NCBI GenBank assembly: GCA_964611895.1
Contig: CAZTDN010000011.1
Location: forward strand, 1-64,000
Source of the DNA: JAIEOG01 sp964611895
GTDB taxonomy: Bacteria > Bdellovibrionota > FAC87 > UBA2466
Direction: 5' to 3'
DNA: 64,000 nt
Each line of letters starts with the position of its first letter. Within the stretch, counting starts at the first letter, position 1. Made by a program: the position numbers and the translations under genes. Below, piece after piece: positions 52,441-61,864 of the stretch. The notes under the pieces are model-generated. The model was not told where the DNA came from. It saw only the letters and a list, made by a program, of their open reading frames with translations, and did not search any database.

Positions 52441-55071
52441 GTGGGCGTCTCTGGGCAACGATATAGCTCTTCTCTAGGCCGAGCTCTTGTCAGCTTGTGC
52501 TTTTTGTTTGCTTCTTTGGATGTTTCCGGCGCCGAGCTTGGCGTCGAAGATCCCCGCACGGCTGTGCGTTTGCCTCCTGCTATTGAAGGGATGCTTTTGG
52601 TGCTGATTGGCAGCGCCAATCTCCAGCGTCCTTCGGCGATCGAGCCACTGGATCACAAACCGTTTCCGGAGCACGAACAGGTTTTATATTTCGGCTCTTT
52701 CCTCAAAGAAATGGTGAGAGTTTATGAGTCTCCCGAGCCCTACAATCCCGTTGGCAAACCAATCTCCACGATGGGGCAGTATGTTTCGTTGATCGAACCG
52801 ACGCGCGTTTACACGGGTTCCGTTCGAGGGGACATGACCCAGCTCTTCCACCTGATGCAAACGGATCAGTTGCCTCGAGCCGTACACGTTGAAGGGGAAG
52901 CCGCTTTTGGAAAGAACATTCCTCTTTACGTCGAAAAGCAGCTTTTTGATGCAAACCGCCAGGAGAGAGTCACCAATTTATTGCGTTCGGTCTTAGGAGA
53001 GTCGGCCTTTTCGCCGACCATTGTTGGAACCGTTCTCGCTGGGGTCACCGGCGCTCTGTTTACGACTCGCACCGGCGTCTCCCTGGTGCGCGCTCTTTCT
53101 GACCATGTGAACGGGGAGCAGGCGACTCCTGAAGTCGCAAAGTCCGAGCATAAGGCGCCCGCCCATTTGAAGGGCAAGGAGCTTGAGAACTGGTACAGAC
53201 AGAATCCACGGCCCAAAGAGGCCAAAACTCAGGGCACAGCTGCAAACCCCCTCAGTCTTGTGACGCTGGCCAGTGTGACTTCGGGCGTGGCGGTGGGGCC
53301 GGCGTTGAAAGCTACTGCAGATGCCTTAGAAACTTCGCACGATATTGGTAAATCGGAAGAGAGCTTGGTTCAGGTTTTGAAGAGAATCTCCGAATCCAGC
53401 ATTGCCGACCAGCGTGCCATTTTAAAAAGATTCCACGATCAGATCCATTCGGTCGTCTTGGGGCAAATCTACGGCATTGGAACGGCAGCTTCTCGTTCTC
53501 CTGAAATTCAGGGGTTGGCCCAAAGTGATGCCCGCATTCAAAAACTCATTACGGTTTTCTTTGATGAATATATTAAGCTGCTACCATCGGATGTAATCAA
53601 AAACATCATGATGGACTTGGTCCGTGCGCCAGTAGACACAACCGACTATCATTCGCTGGGGATTGTTCTCCGACACTACCCACCGATCGCGCAGCAGTTT
53701 TTCCAGACCGTTTCGGAGCTCGCCGGTGCGGGGTCGATTTCTGAAATGTTTAAGAAAATCCGGGACACCGGTCTCGAAGTACCTTTGGACCAAGTGGAAC
53801 GGATTATCGCCGAAGATCCCAATCACTATCCTTTGAAAAACCTCCGCCTCACGGGCAAGGCGGGCAAGCTTTATCAGCTTGTTTATGCCGACTACGAAAA
53901 CGCCGACGGTTCGGTTATCCCTGTTGCAGTGCGAATCCTAAAACCAGGTGTCGAGCAGTTGCTAGAAGCCGAACGCGCTATCTTGCACAAGCTCTCTGGG
54001 CAGCTTGCCCACGCGCTCAAAAAGAACGATGGAACTGGACCCTCCCCGCATCGATTGGAACAATTGGTCGACATGATTTACGGAAATCTTCACAAAGAAT
54101 TGCGTGTAGATCTCACGGTGGCCAATCAAAACGAAGCTGCAGCACGCCTTTCCCGCCGGGTTAAAGTAGAAGTCCCTCCACACGAAAATGCGTACTTGAA
54201 TATTCAGGTGCCAAAAGCCTTCGCCGCTTTGCCAGGTTCGCAGGTGATGGTGATGGAACGTGTGAACGACATTGTAAGCGCCAAAGAAATCGGCAATTGG
54301 TTTCCGGAACTCCCTCATTCGGTTTCGGAAGTACTGATGGATGTGATTGCTGAAGAGTTAATGACCAAACCCATGGCCAATAGACGTGCCAAGCCCAGTG
54401 ACACCACAAGCCCGCGAGATTTGGAAGGCTTGATGCACGTCGATTTGCATTCGGGAAATCTGCTTTTTCAAAAACCCCGTGTAGATCGTGAGAAAAACTC
54501 GACGGAGTTTCATGTCGCAGTGGTCGATTTTGGGCTGGTCGAATGGCTTAAGCCCAAGCAAATTGACGAGATTGCAAAGCTAGCGGTGGGCGCAGGTTAC
54601 AACAGCTCCGTCTTTATCACCGAAGCGCTCTGGGCCTTGCGCGATCCCAAGATGGACAAATGGGACTCTTGGAACTTGGGAAAAGCACAGCGAGAATTAG
54701 AATCGTTGGTTTTGGCTCAATCGCGGGAGTTAAACCGCACCAAGAAATATTGGGGCACTGCCGATTGGGTGCAGTTTGTCTGGGAAAAAGAAGTGATCGA
54801 TTTCCCGCCCTGGTTGATTTCTCTGAAACAGGGGTATCGGGCCGCGGAGTCGTCGCACATCGAACTCGGACGCGATCCCCGCAGCGTCCTTCAACAAGAG
54901 CGGACTCTCACTGAGAAGTACCGGTGGTTGTTTGCACGCCACGTGCGCAATACCGCGGGGACCTTTCATGCTGGTTGGAGGCCCATAGTACTAGCGGAAG
55001 TGAAAAGTTGCATAGCCCGCGTGCTAGGAATGAGCGGCAATGGACCTACGCAAGCCACTTTGAAAAACTAG
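52441..55071 (+). CDS. UbiB/AarF-type atypical kinase with export signal
   Basis: GTG start gives 876 residues with a hydrophobic start (ALVSLCFLFASLDVSGAE). Residues about 30-440 have no family I recognise. The kinase domain (about 470-720) has VAVRILKPG (Lys about 501), ELRVDLTVANQNEAAA, VMVMERVND, catalytic HVDLHSGN (about 665) and metal-binding DFG (about 696). The KxGQ segment characteristic of UbiB is not clear here. UbiB proteins support quinone synthesis from the cytoplasmic side; an export signal is unusual. It could be inactive or work outside the cytoplasm. Confidence 0.8.
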   Translation: MGVSGQRYSSSLGRALVSLCFLFASLDVSGAELGVEDPRTAVRLPPAIEGMLLVLIGSANLQRPSAIEPLDHKPFPEHEQVLYFGSFLKEMVRVYESPEPYNPVGKPISTMGQYVSLIEPTRVYTGSVRGDMTQLFHLMQTDQLPRAVHVEGEAAFGKNIPLYVEKQLFDANRQERVTNLLRSVLGESAFSPTIVGTVLAGVTGALFTTRTGVSLVRALSDHVNGEQATPEVAKSEHKAPAHLKGKELENWYRQNPRPKEAKTQGTAANPLSLVTLASVTSGVAVGPALKATADALETSHDIGKSEESLVQVLKRISESSIADQRAILKRFHDQIHSVVLGQIYGIGTAASRSPEIQGLAQSDARIQKLITVFFDEYIKLLPSDVIKNIMMDLVRAPVDTTDYHSLGIVLRHYPPIAQQFFQTVSELAGAGSISEMFKKIRDTGLEVPLDQVERIIAEDPNHYPLKNLRLTGKAGKLYQLVYADYENADGSVIPVAVRILKPGVEQLLEAERAILHKLSGQLAHALKKNDGTGPSPHRLEQLVDMIYGNLHKELRVDLTVANQNEAAARLSRRVKVEVPPHENAYLNIQVPKAFAALPGSQVMVMERVNDIVSAKEIGNWFPELPHSVSEVLMDVIAEELMTKPMANRRAKPSDTTSPRDLEGLMHVDLHSGNLLFQKPRVDREKNSTEFHVAVVDFGLVEWLKPKQIDEIAKLAVGAGYNSSVFITEALWALRDPKMDKWDSWNLGKAQRELESLVLAQSRELNRTKKYWGTADWVQFVWEKEVIDFPPWLISLKQGYRAAESSHIELGRDPRSVLQQERTLTEKYRWLFARHVRNTAGTFHAGWRPIVLAEVKSCIARVLGMSGNGPTQATLKN

Positions 55072-55074
55072 AAA

Positions 55075-55896
55075 TCAGTAAAGACTAAAGTAAAAACTGG
55101 TCATCGAGCCGCCGCACATGCTGCCGCTGCAGCTTGTGTATCCGCCACACATACCACCGCCGCAAGTTCCGTAGCCGGGCATTCCCATTCCAGGGTAACC
55201 ACCAACGGGCATTCCAAATCCCATTCCAGCGCCATAACCCATGCCACCGTAACCGTAGCCCGTCCCAAGTCCAAAACCCCCCATGCCGTATCCACCCATT
55301 CCGGTCCCAAGACCGTAGCCGTTGAGCCCGTAGCCACCCATGCCGTAGCCCATTCCGTTGATTCCAGTTCCGTATCCCAATCCGTAGCCGAAGGCTCCGT
55401 AGTTGTTTCCGTAATAACCCCCCAAGCCATATCCACCGAGTCCGTAGCCCAGGTTGGCGCCGCCAAATCCATTGAGACCGTAGCCCGTGTACCCTGCGCC
55501 ACCCAATCCGTAGCCCATGCCATAGCCGGCACCGAAGGCAGGACTTAGGCCCAGTCCGGGCTGCATTCCGAGTCCAGGGGCCATTCCAAATCCTGGCTGA
55601 ATCCCCAACCCGTTTCCGGCGTAGGTTCCGTAGCCGAGTCCTAGGCTGTTTGCGTTGTAGAGACCGCCGTAGTTTCCGAACCCAAAGCCCAGGTCTCCAG
55701 CATAAGTGCCGTACCCTAGTCCCAGCGGAGCGGCGGGTGTTAAGTTCGAAACTCTTTCCGCCGTCGGCCGAGAGGAAACGGACAAAGAAACGCTCGACCG
55801 CGTCTGAGTGGAGGAGTGCGAATTCAACTCTCGCGCATAAGCTTTGGCAGGAAACAAGTTTGCAAATGTAATAACCGAGACCAGGAGAATTTTCAT
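55075..55896 (-). CDS. Secreted Gly/Tyr-rich repetitive protein
   Basis: ATG 55896 with a GGAGTGCTCTT-spaced site, 273 residues, signal peptide (VSVITFANLFPAKAYA). From about residue 55 it is built of GYGLGG, GYGMGG and GLGYGT-type repeats rich in Gly, Tyr and Met, and ends Cys-rich (CGGGMCGGYTSCSGS). Low-complexity, probably disordered or self-assembling. Resembles adhesive or fibre-forming proteins in composition only. The opposite-frame ORF here is an artefact of repeated codons. Confidence 0.78.
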   Translation of the reverse strand: MKILLVSVITFANLFPAKAYARELNSHSSTQTRSSVSLSVSSRPTAERVSNLTPAAPLGLGYGTYAGDLGFGFGNYGGLYNANSLGLGYGTYAGNGLGIQPGFGMAPGLGMQPGLGLSPAFGAGYGMGYGLGGAGYTGYGLNGFGGANLGYGLGGYGLGGYYGNNYGAFGYGLGYGTGINGMGYGMGGYGLNGYGLGTGMGGYGMGGFGLGTGYGYGGMGYGAGMGFGMPVGGYPGMGMPGYGTCGGGMCGGYTSCSGSMCGGSMTSFYFSLY

Positions 55897-56070
55897 AAGA
55901 GCACTCCACACACAGGCGATGGAAAATACCATCGCTCGGCGATACGCCGCGGGGGACCCTAGAGCATTTGCTGTACCACTCCGGAATACACCGACTCAGG
56001 CACGTTCTCTGCCGCGAGATCCGAGAAGTCCTTACCAAAATGACGTAACGCGCTAGACGGTGTTTAGAGT

Positions 56071-56100
56071 TTGGACGGTTTGGAGTAGGTTTGGTAAAAT
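56071..56100 (+). promoter_or_regulatory. Sigma70-like promoter
   Basis: TTGGAC and TAAAAT with 18 bp between, 33 bp upstream of ATG 56134. Best promoter match in the window. Confidence 0.6.
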
Positions 56101-56133
56101 AAGTCTTTCCCACCTAAAACTGGAGAGGGCCCC

Positions 56134-56910
56134 ATGAAAAGCGTATTCGCTGCTGCTTGTTTAGGGATTTTTTTGTTCGGTGCGATTTCGAGCTTAGCGG
56201 GCGATGCACCCACTCTCGTTTCGGTCGAATCCGTCACGGTGGAGAATGGCGAAACGGTAGTGCGCTATTCCGTTGCCTATAACTCAGGTGACCGCAAGAC
56301 TTCATTCGAGGTGCGGGATAAAGGCCCGCGGGTTTTGCTTTGCTTGATGCACTTGGCGGCCTCCGAAAAATATGCCTCGAACAACTCTGCGTTTAAGGAC
56401 GTGGAAGCGGAATCTTTGATTGCGGTTTTGGAAAAGCTAAACGAAATCGATGCCCCCAAGGGCGTTGATGAGAATTCTTTGAGCGCCGAAACCAAGAGAG
56501 CGGTCTTGGGTCGCGAGGGGCTGATTGGCACTTTGAAAAACAAAGATTTGCGTGTCGCAGACGGCAAAAAAATTCAAACTCCTGCAAGAAGTAAACTCCT
56601 GAGCGTTCAGGATGCCATTAAGGCCATGCGCTCACCTTTGGTAGAGCCTAGAAGAATTCAGTCCAATGTCCCTAGAGCCATGAACGAAGTTCCCCACCAG
56701 CCAACACGGGGATTGGAACTGAGTGAAATCGATATTTGTCGGGGTCATATGACTTTGGCCACCAGTTCCAACGAAGTTTGGGTGATGGCAGAGCAGGCTT
56801 TAGAAAGTTTTGCTTCCGTTCAAGCCGGCAGTCCCCGAACTGCGACCGCCACCCCGACGGCCAAGGCGAGCTCTCCCAGAATCCTTTTTAAAGACAGCCC
56901 CAAAAAGTAG
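56134..56910 (+). CDS. Secreted protein, unknown
   Basis: 258 residues, signal peptide (ACLGIFLFGAISSLAGDA), strong ribosome-binding site (GGAGAG). The mature part has a beta-rich start and a C-terminal Ser/Thr/Ala/Pro-rich tail. One Cys in VLLCLMH, another in DICRGHM. Not recognised. Confidence 0.7.
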   Translation: MKSVFAAACLGIFLFGAISSLAGDAPTLVSVESVTVENGETVVRYSVAYNSGDRKTSFEVRDKGPRVLLCLMHLAASEKYASNNSAFKDVEAESLIAVLEKLNEIDAPKGVDENSLSAETKRAVLGREGLIGTLKNKDLRVADGKKIQTPARSKLLSVQDAIKAMRSPLVEPRRIQSNVPRAMNEVPHQPTRGLELSEIDICRGHMTLATSSNEVWVMAEQALESFASVQAGSPRTATATPTAKASSPRILFKDSPKK

Positions 56911-57152
56911 ACGTTTTGGTTTACCGGCTGGAATTTGGCGTTTTTCTTATATTCACAGAGTGAATTGTAAGGATTACAACCATACATTTCATTAATATCC
57001 AGCAATCCGTTTAAATGCGTCTCAGGTTTTCAACCAGGAGCCTGAGTCGTATGAAGTTTCCCTGTCTCTCCTATCCCAACCCGTCTTTAAACCAGCGGAT
57101 CTCTTGCCCCGCAGAGCTTATTGGAGTAGTTTCCAGGGCTCTTTCTGACAGA

Positions 57153-57226
57153 CGGGGCGTAGCGCAGGGGTTTAGCGCGCTTGCTTGGGGTGCAAGAGGT
57201 CGGGGGTTCAATTCCCCCCGCCCCGA
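57153..57226 (+). tRNA. tRNA-Pro(GGG)
   Basis: A 74-nt cloverleaf: 7-bp acceptor stem CGGGGCG/CGCCCCG, D-arm, anticodon stem CTTGC/GCAAG around loop TTGGGGT, T-arm GGGGGTTCAATTCCCCC. Anticodon GGG at 57187-57189 reads CCC. 3' CCA is not encoded. The 243-bp region before it (56911-57152) has no gene I can support. Confidence 0.95.
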
Positions 57227-57247
57227 TAAAATGGCGAGGCTTTCGCC

Positions 57248-57739
57248 ATGAGGGAATCCAAACTTCTGTCTCGAGTGGCGCAGTACTATCCCGCTAGCGC
57301 CAACACTATTTCCAAGTACCCGCACAAAGTTTTTGTTGAGAAGCTGCCTTTCTATAAAAAACACAGGCTCATTCGTGTCGTAGTCGCACTACCACAGGTT
57401 CCGCTGCTTTATGTTTTTTTGGATGGAAGAGACGAAATCGTGGTTCTGCCATCGGGGGCCGCGAAGATCTACCTGGTGAATCATTTTGAACGACTCCATC
57501 TGAAGAAACGGCATGTGTTGAGTTATTTGCGGTTCTTTTTCAGCGTCGCGGAAAAAAATCCGATCGAGATGATTAGAACTCTCCAAACGCTTGATGAAAA
57601 AAAACAAGGTTGGAAGGTCTCGTTGTGGGGGTTTGATGGGAAAGACTTGTTGGCGAAAACCGTTCGGGTAAACAGGAACGGCTTGGTAGAAATCGAACGA
57701 AGTTTTGTCGTTCAAGAAAACTTTACGCCCATTAAATAG
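57248..57739 (+). CDS. Small protein of unknown function
   Basis: 163 residues, 21 bp after the tRNA. No signal peptide; one hydrophobic strand-like stretch (VVVALPQVPLLYVFL). Mixed basic and aromatic. Not recognised. Confidence 0.65.
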   Translation: MRESKLLSRVAQYYPASANTISKYPHKVFVEKLPFYKKHRLIRVVVALPQVPLLYVFLDGRDEIVVLPSGAAKIYLVNHFERLHLKKRHVLSYLRFFFSVAEKNPIEMIRTLQTLDEKKQGWKVSLWGFDGKDLLAKTVRVNRNGLVEIERSFVVQENFTPIK

Positions 57740-57832
57740 TCAGCCGCTGATGTATTCTGGTTTGTATACACCCCTGTTTTGGTGCCTCGCAGCCTTCGTT
57801 TGTTTGGCGTGCGGCTTGCTACTCTAAGGGTC

Positions 57833-58393
57833 ATGAATTCCAGGCCTAGTACCGCTCTTCGGTTTGTTTTGGTGGGGGTTTGTGTGCTCCTGCTCGCCTG
57901 GCCATCCCGCGCCGCCCAATGCCCAAAGTCCTTCCAGGCGCTACATACCCCCAAGCGCAAAGGGGTGACTTTGGTAGAAATGGTGGTGGTGACGGGCATT
58001 TTGGTGGGGCTTGCGGCGCTAAGCTATCCCGCGGTGAACTCGATGTTGCAAAAGCGCAAGCTGGATTATGCGGCCTTGCAGCTCAAGTTCAAAGCGGATG
58101 CAGCGCGAATCCGCGCGATTCAATCTGGCAAAACAATCGAACTTCAATACTTAGCGGGTGAACGCACCTATCGCATTCGAGAGTCGGACACGGCTTTGGT
58201 GCTGAGTGAACATGTTTTACCCGAAGATGTCGTCTTCGAAGGGGAGGCGGGGAGTTGGTCCAAGCCCTTGCATTTTTTTCCGAACGGGAGAACCGCGAGT
58301 GGCTCGATTGAAATCCAAAACCCTGCCGGCAAAAACCGCGAGATCAAAGTCGAGGGTTTGCTCGGCAGGGTCTTAGTAACGAAGCCTAACTAA
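57833..58393 (+). CDS. Pseudopilin-like protein with extra hydrophobic leader
   Basis: From ATG 57833, 186 residues. Residues about 44-68 (KRKGVTLVEMVVVTGILVG) are a class III prepilin site with Glu5, typical of GspH/FimT minor pseudopilins, and the C-terminal domain is beta-rich. Ahead of it lies another hydrophobic segment (FVLVGVCVLLLAWPSRAAQ) that resembles a Sec signal, making an unusually long leader of about 46 residues. No good internal start is apparent, but a start mis-call cannot be excluded. Confidence 0.7.
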   Translation: MNSRPSTALRFVLVGVCVLLLAWPSRAAQCPKSFQALHTPKRKGVTLVEMVVVTGILVGLAALSYPAVNSMLQKRKLDYAALQLKFKADAARIRAIQSGKTIELQYLAGERTYRIRESDTALVLSEHVLPEDVVFEGEAGSWSKPLHFFPNGRTASGSIEIQNPAGKNREIKVEGLLGRVLVTKPN

Positions 58394-58395
58394 GT

Positions 58396-58941
58396 TTAGA
58401 TATCAAAGCCCACTCCACCAGTAATCGAGACAAAAGTTGATTTATTCGGCCCAGTGGCAACCAGGCCAAAAGTGGGAGAAAATGAAAAGCCTACCGCATG
58501 ACTAAAGTGAAATAATAGCGTTCCCGAGGCGCCGAGGGTAAGTTGCGAGCCCGCAGCTCCAATATAGGGACCCGCGCTCATGGTGAGAGATTTTTTGCGA
58601 ACATTCCAACTGGGGACGAGACCGAAGTAAGAAACTGCTACTTGCTGATTCTCCATATACGAGCTACTCCCATTTACAACGGGCACACTGATGTTTTGGA
58701 GCGCAACGCTCCCTTTGATCCCAAGTGAAAAACTCTCTGTGATGCCGACATTCATGCTTAGGTCAAAAACAGGCGAGGGGTAAGTGGCCCCAGATTCAAG
58801 GAGAACTCCCCCACCCAAGTGGAAAGAAACAGGCAGGCTAGAGGCACCATGCTCTGCTACTGTGGCTGACTCCATGGCGTAAGCGTTGGCCGAAACCATT
58901 CCCAGAGAAAAAACCAAAGCGAATAAATTACGGGATTTCAT
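58396..58941 (-). CDS. Predicted outer-membrane barrel protein
   Basis: 181 residues with a signal peptide (LFALVFSLGMVSANAYAM). Amphipathic strands (VAVSYFGLVPSWNV, FVSITGGVGFDI) ending in a C-terminal Gly-Val-Gly-Phe strand fit an 8-strand barrel such as OmpA/OmpW-like or COG3637-type. Convergent with the pseudopilin gene, 2 bp apart. Confidence 0.7.
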   Translation of the reverse strand: MKSRNLFALVFSLGMVSANAYAMESATVAEHGASSLPVSFHLGGGVLLESGATYPSPVFDLSMNVGITESFSLGIKGSVALQNISVPVVNGSSSYMENQQVAVSYFGLVPSWNVRKKSLTMSAGPYIGAAGSQLTLGASGTLLFHFSHAVGFSFSPTFGLVATGPNKSTFVSITGGVGFDI

Positions 58942-59018
58942 TTTTGCTCCTCCAAATTTCTAAGTCCTCATAGGACAATGGTTTGTAGAGCAAAGAAGGT
59001 GCCAAGATTTTGAGTAAT

Positions 59019-59990
59019 TTACTCAGGGTTTTGTTTCAAGGTTGAATCGAATTCACTGATTTCATCAAACGAAAATGAATCAGTGTCGGATGGGGCAGGA
59101 GACGACTCGAATGGGCGCAACTGAGGTCCGGGCCTTTTAAACCAGCTGAAAGCGCGAGCGCAGGCCCCGCGAGGAAGAAAACGCAGAGCAAGACCGCTAC
59201 CCACCGCGCCAACCAAGCCTATCAGGGCAACCTTCTTGTGAAGAGCGGTTTCCGTCTTGAGTTCGGGAGTTTTCTGCACAGGCGATATCTTAGGAGTAGG
59301 CGCTGGCAAACCCTTCGTTTCGGCCGCAGCCTGATTTTTGAGGAGCGTCTGGGCCAATTCATCGGTCAAGACAGGGAGCTTGAGTTCCAGGTGCAGATCG
59401 CGCAGGGGGAGTAAGATATTCTCGTGCAAATAGGGGTTTTTGGGCAGTGCGCTGAGTGCTTGGCGATACTGTTCCAAGACTTGCAACGGTTCAGAGTGAT
59501 CCCAAAACGCCTGTTCGATCTTGAAACTCTCTCGTGGGGGAAGCGCCAACCCATCTTGTCCAGCTAAGTAAGCAAACGCGGTCATCCAAAAAGCCGCCCG
59601 TTGCAACGGCAGGTCCGAGGCGCTAAGACTTTCCGCAAGCTTTTCCAAATAAAATTCTCGCTCTAGGGGGTTCGGGATGTGTAGGTGCAATACTTCGCTG
59701 GCATGTCTAAAGGCGACGAGTGCGGAGTGCGGGTCTGAACTAGATCGCAGAATGGCGGAAAGCTGATTTTGTAATCGGGGGATAGCCAGGCGATCGAGTA
59801 GCAGTTTGAGGTACTCCTCATAGTGTGACACTAGACCTTGGTCATAAGCAGCAAATCCGCGGCGATCTGCGCGCATCTTGGAATAGGAATCGAGATAGCT
59901 CATGGCAAAGGGGCGCTCGCTGGCGCAAGCCTGGCCGGCATGCACAACCAAAAATAGAAGCAGAGATAGGTTTTGAACCAGAGGTTTCAT
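59019..59990 (-). CDS. Secreted/anchored protein, unknown, second gene of pair
   Basis: 323 residues, signal peptide (LSLLLFLVVHAGQACA). Mostly helical with charged surface; a Pro-rich linker (about 225-245) leads to a hydrophobic segment (VALIGLVGAVGSGLALRFL, about 253) that could be a C-terminal anchor, then an acidic tail. Starts 6 bp after the stop of 59997-61139, so same transcript. Confidence 0.7.
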   Translation of the reverse strand: MKPLVQNLSLLLFLVVHAGQACASERPFAMSYLDSYSKMRADRRGFAAYDQGLVSHYEEYLKLLLDRLAIPRLQNQLSAILRSSSDPHSALVAFRHASEVLHLHIPNPLEREFYLEKLAESLSASDLPLQRAAFWMTAFAYLAGQDGLALPPRESFKIEQAFWDHSEPLQVLEQYRQALSALPKNPYLHENILLPLRDLHLELKLPVLTDELAQTLLKNQAAAETKGLPAPTPKISPVQKTPELKTETALHKKVALIGLVGAVGSGLALRFLPRGACARAFSWFKRPGPQLRPFESSPAPSDTDSFSFDEISEFDSTLKQNPE

Positions 59991-59996
59991 TCTAAC

Positions 59997-61139
59997 TCAA
60001 TGGCTCCTCGGTACGGGGTTGGCCCAAGGCACCCGGGTAGGGATAAATCCGCGAGAGCCGGTGGATTCTTCAGTAAACAAGGCCTTATACTCCGGGTGTT
60101 TCCGCAAAGCTTCATGAGCGGTGCGGAAGTTCTTGCGAACGTTTTTGCTCATCTGAGTTTCTTCACATTGGGTGATCGCATCTACATTTAATTTTCCGAG
60201 GAACAGTAAATCAAAACCATCTGCCAACTCTTGAGGAACCTCGAATGCATCAATCCCGTCGTACTCGCTGACGTAAACCAGGGGCTCATCTGTTGTTGAG
60301 GTTTTTAGTTGCGAAACAGGTTTCCCGTTTACTCGGATTTCTAGTTTTTTGTGGGAAGGGACAAACTCTATTTTAGAAGCGCGGAATGTGGAAAAACGAA
60401 AACCATTCACGTCTTCCGCAATAATTTGGAGATCGCCCTGAATGTTTTCTAGCTTCCCGATTTGGCTAAACGGCTTTGAGGAAAGCAGAAGGGGACCTTT
60501 GGAGTCGCTTTCGAGGCCTGCTTGGGATTTCACGAGGGGTTGCATTGGCGTCGAACGGAGAGTGAATGGAAATTTGAGTGTATCGCGATAGGGGCGGAAG
60601 GCCTTGCCTTCCGATTCCGTGACGTTCAGAGTGCAGTTGAACTCATAAAACAGCTCTTCCGGACTTCGAAATACTTGGTGAATCGTTCGGATTGCCTCTT
60701 CGGGCAATTCGTGGATTAGCTTCTTTTTGAGCTGGGCAATTTGCTGATCCAAAGCCGCGATCCGGGCTTGTTGCGCCTCGAGCTGGTCTACTTTTTCTTT
60801 GAGCGCGTCCGTGCCTTGGGCGAGCTCGCCAAGCTTGAGGGTGGACCGGTATGAAGCAATGAGGTTTTTTTTCTGGGAGATCGCATCGCGGATGGTCTTC
60901 AAAGTAGCTTGGGAATCGTGCTCGTAGCTGTCTACGACGGCCTGCATGGCGTCGTAGAGCATCTGCATCTGCTTGCGGGTCTCACCTTCTTTGATGCTCG
61001 CTTTGAGATGGTCAATCGCCTTAATTTCGCTTGGGTGTAAGGACAGCGGGTTGGGCACTACGTCGACATCGGAGTCGGGGTGTTTTTGTGCCGAAGTGGA
61101 AATACTTAATAAGAATACTGAAAGAATAGCCCAGCGCAT
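59997..61139 (-). CDS. Secreted coiled-coil protein, unknown, first gene of pair
   Basis: 380 residues, signal peptide (LSVFLLSISTSAQ). Residues about 30-155 form long coiled coil (ALKEKVDQLEAQQARIAALD); the C-terminal half is beta-rich (LEIRVNGKPVSQLKT). Probably a periplasmic structural or scaffold protein. An AGAATACA motif lies about 85 bp upstream (61224-61231). Confidence 0.72.
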   Translation of the reverse strand: MRWAILSVFLLSISTSAQKHPDSDVDVVPNPLSLHPSEIKAIDHLKASIKEGETRKQMQMLYDAMQAVVDSYEHDSQATLKTIRDAISQKKNLIASYRSTLKLGELAQGTDALKEKVDQLEAQQARIAALDQQIAQLKKKLIHELPEEAIRTIHQVFRSPEELFYEFNCTLNVTESEGKAFRPYRDTLKFPFTLRSTPMQPLVKSQAGLESDSKGPLLLSSKPFSQIGKLENIQGDLQIIAEDVNGFRFSTFRASKIEFVPSHKKLEIRVNGKPVSQLKTSTTDEPLVYVSEYDGIDAFEVPQELADGFDLLFLGKLNVDAITQCEETQMSKNVRKNFRTAHEALRKHPEYKALFTEESTGSRGFIPTRVPWANPVPRSH

Positions 61140-61254
61140 GCAAACCTCGATGGGGGCTTAGGGTGCAAATGCTTAGCCACATCGTGCGCCTAGTTCGAGG
61201 CTAAATTCGCAGGCGCTCAAAGGTGTATTCTAGGAGAGTCTGATCAACTTTCCA

Positions 61255-61803
61255 TCAGGCAGTTTGAATCCACGCAATGAGGCTTCGCAGGTCTCGGCCA
61301 AGCTCCTTCAAGACCTTGTGATCGACCGGGGGGGTGGTTTGGGGTTGCTGTGCGGCTTTGCGCATTTCTTGGAGGCGCTGCTTTGCCCCCTGAAGGCTAA
61401 ACTTTTGAACATGAAGCAGGTGGTGGACCGTCGCTAATTTTTCCACGTCACGCCGATCGTACACCCGCTGCCCGCTGCGCGATTTCTTGGGGCGAATGGA
61501 CGAAAACTCCGTCTCCCAATATCGCAGCACGTAAGTCTCCACTCCTAAGAGCTCGGCTACTTCACCAATTCGAAAGTATTTTTTGCCCTCGGGAAATGCG
61601 ACTTTGGGTATTTGAATTAGAGGAGCGGGTTCGGGCTGTTGCTCAACCACCGCCTCTTCAATTTGCCGTGGTTTGAGGAGTTGCTCTCGGAGCGAGTCCA
61701 ACAAAAACTTGTAACCCTGTTTGTCGTTGTCTTTGGGAAGTTCGCTAGGGTGGCTGTCTTTCATTTTGCTGCGCTCCGTCAGAAGGTTGGCGTACGCAAT
61801 CAT
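61255..61803 (-). CDS. MerR-family transcription regulator
   Basis: 182 residues. After a low-complexity N-terminal region, residues about 75-145 form the MerR winged helix (FRIGEVAELLGVETYVLRYWETEF, then SGQRVYDRRDVEKL). No cysteine or other effector-binding signature at the C-terminus. It lies 61 bp downstream of pheT on the same strand, an arrangement seen in many proteobacteria. Alternative start ATG at MKDSHPSEL. Confidence 0.85.
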   Translation of the reverse strand: MIAYANLLTERSKMKDSHPSELPKDNDKQGYKFLLDSLREQLLKPRQIEEAVVEQQPEPAPLIQIPKVAFPEGKKYFRIGEVAELLGVETYVLRYWETEFSSIRPKKSRSGQRVYDRRDVEKLATVHHLLHVQKFSLQGAKQRLQEMRKAAQQPQTTPPVDHKVLKELGRDLRSLIAWIQTA

Positions 61804-61864
61804 TATATTGAATGCGATTCCTGAAAGCGAGCACGACTATTGCGAGAGAGCAGGCTGGGTCGGA

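Noticed and set aside
55085..56113. 342-codon ORF opposite in frame to the Gly/Tyr gene
   Set aside because: Arg-rich shadow produced by repeated Gly/Tyr codons; the true frame has the signal peptide.
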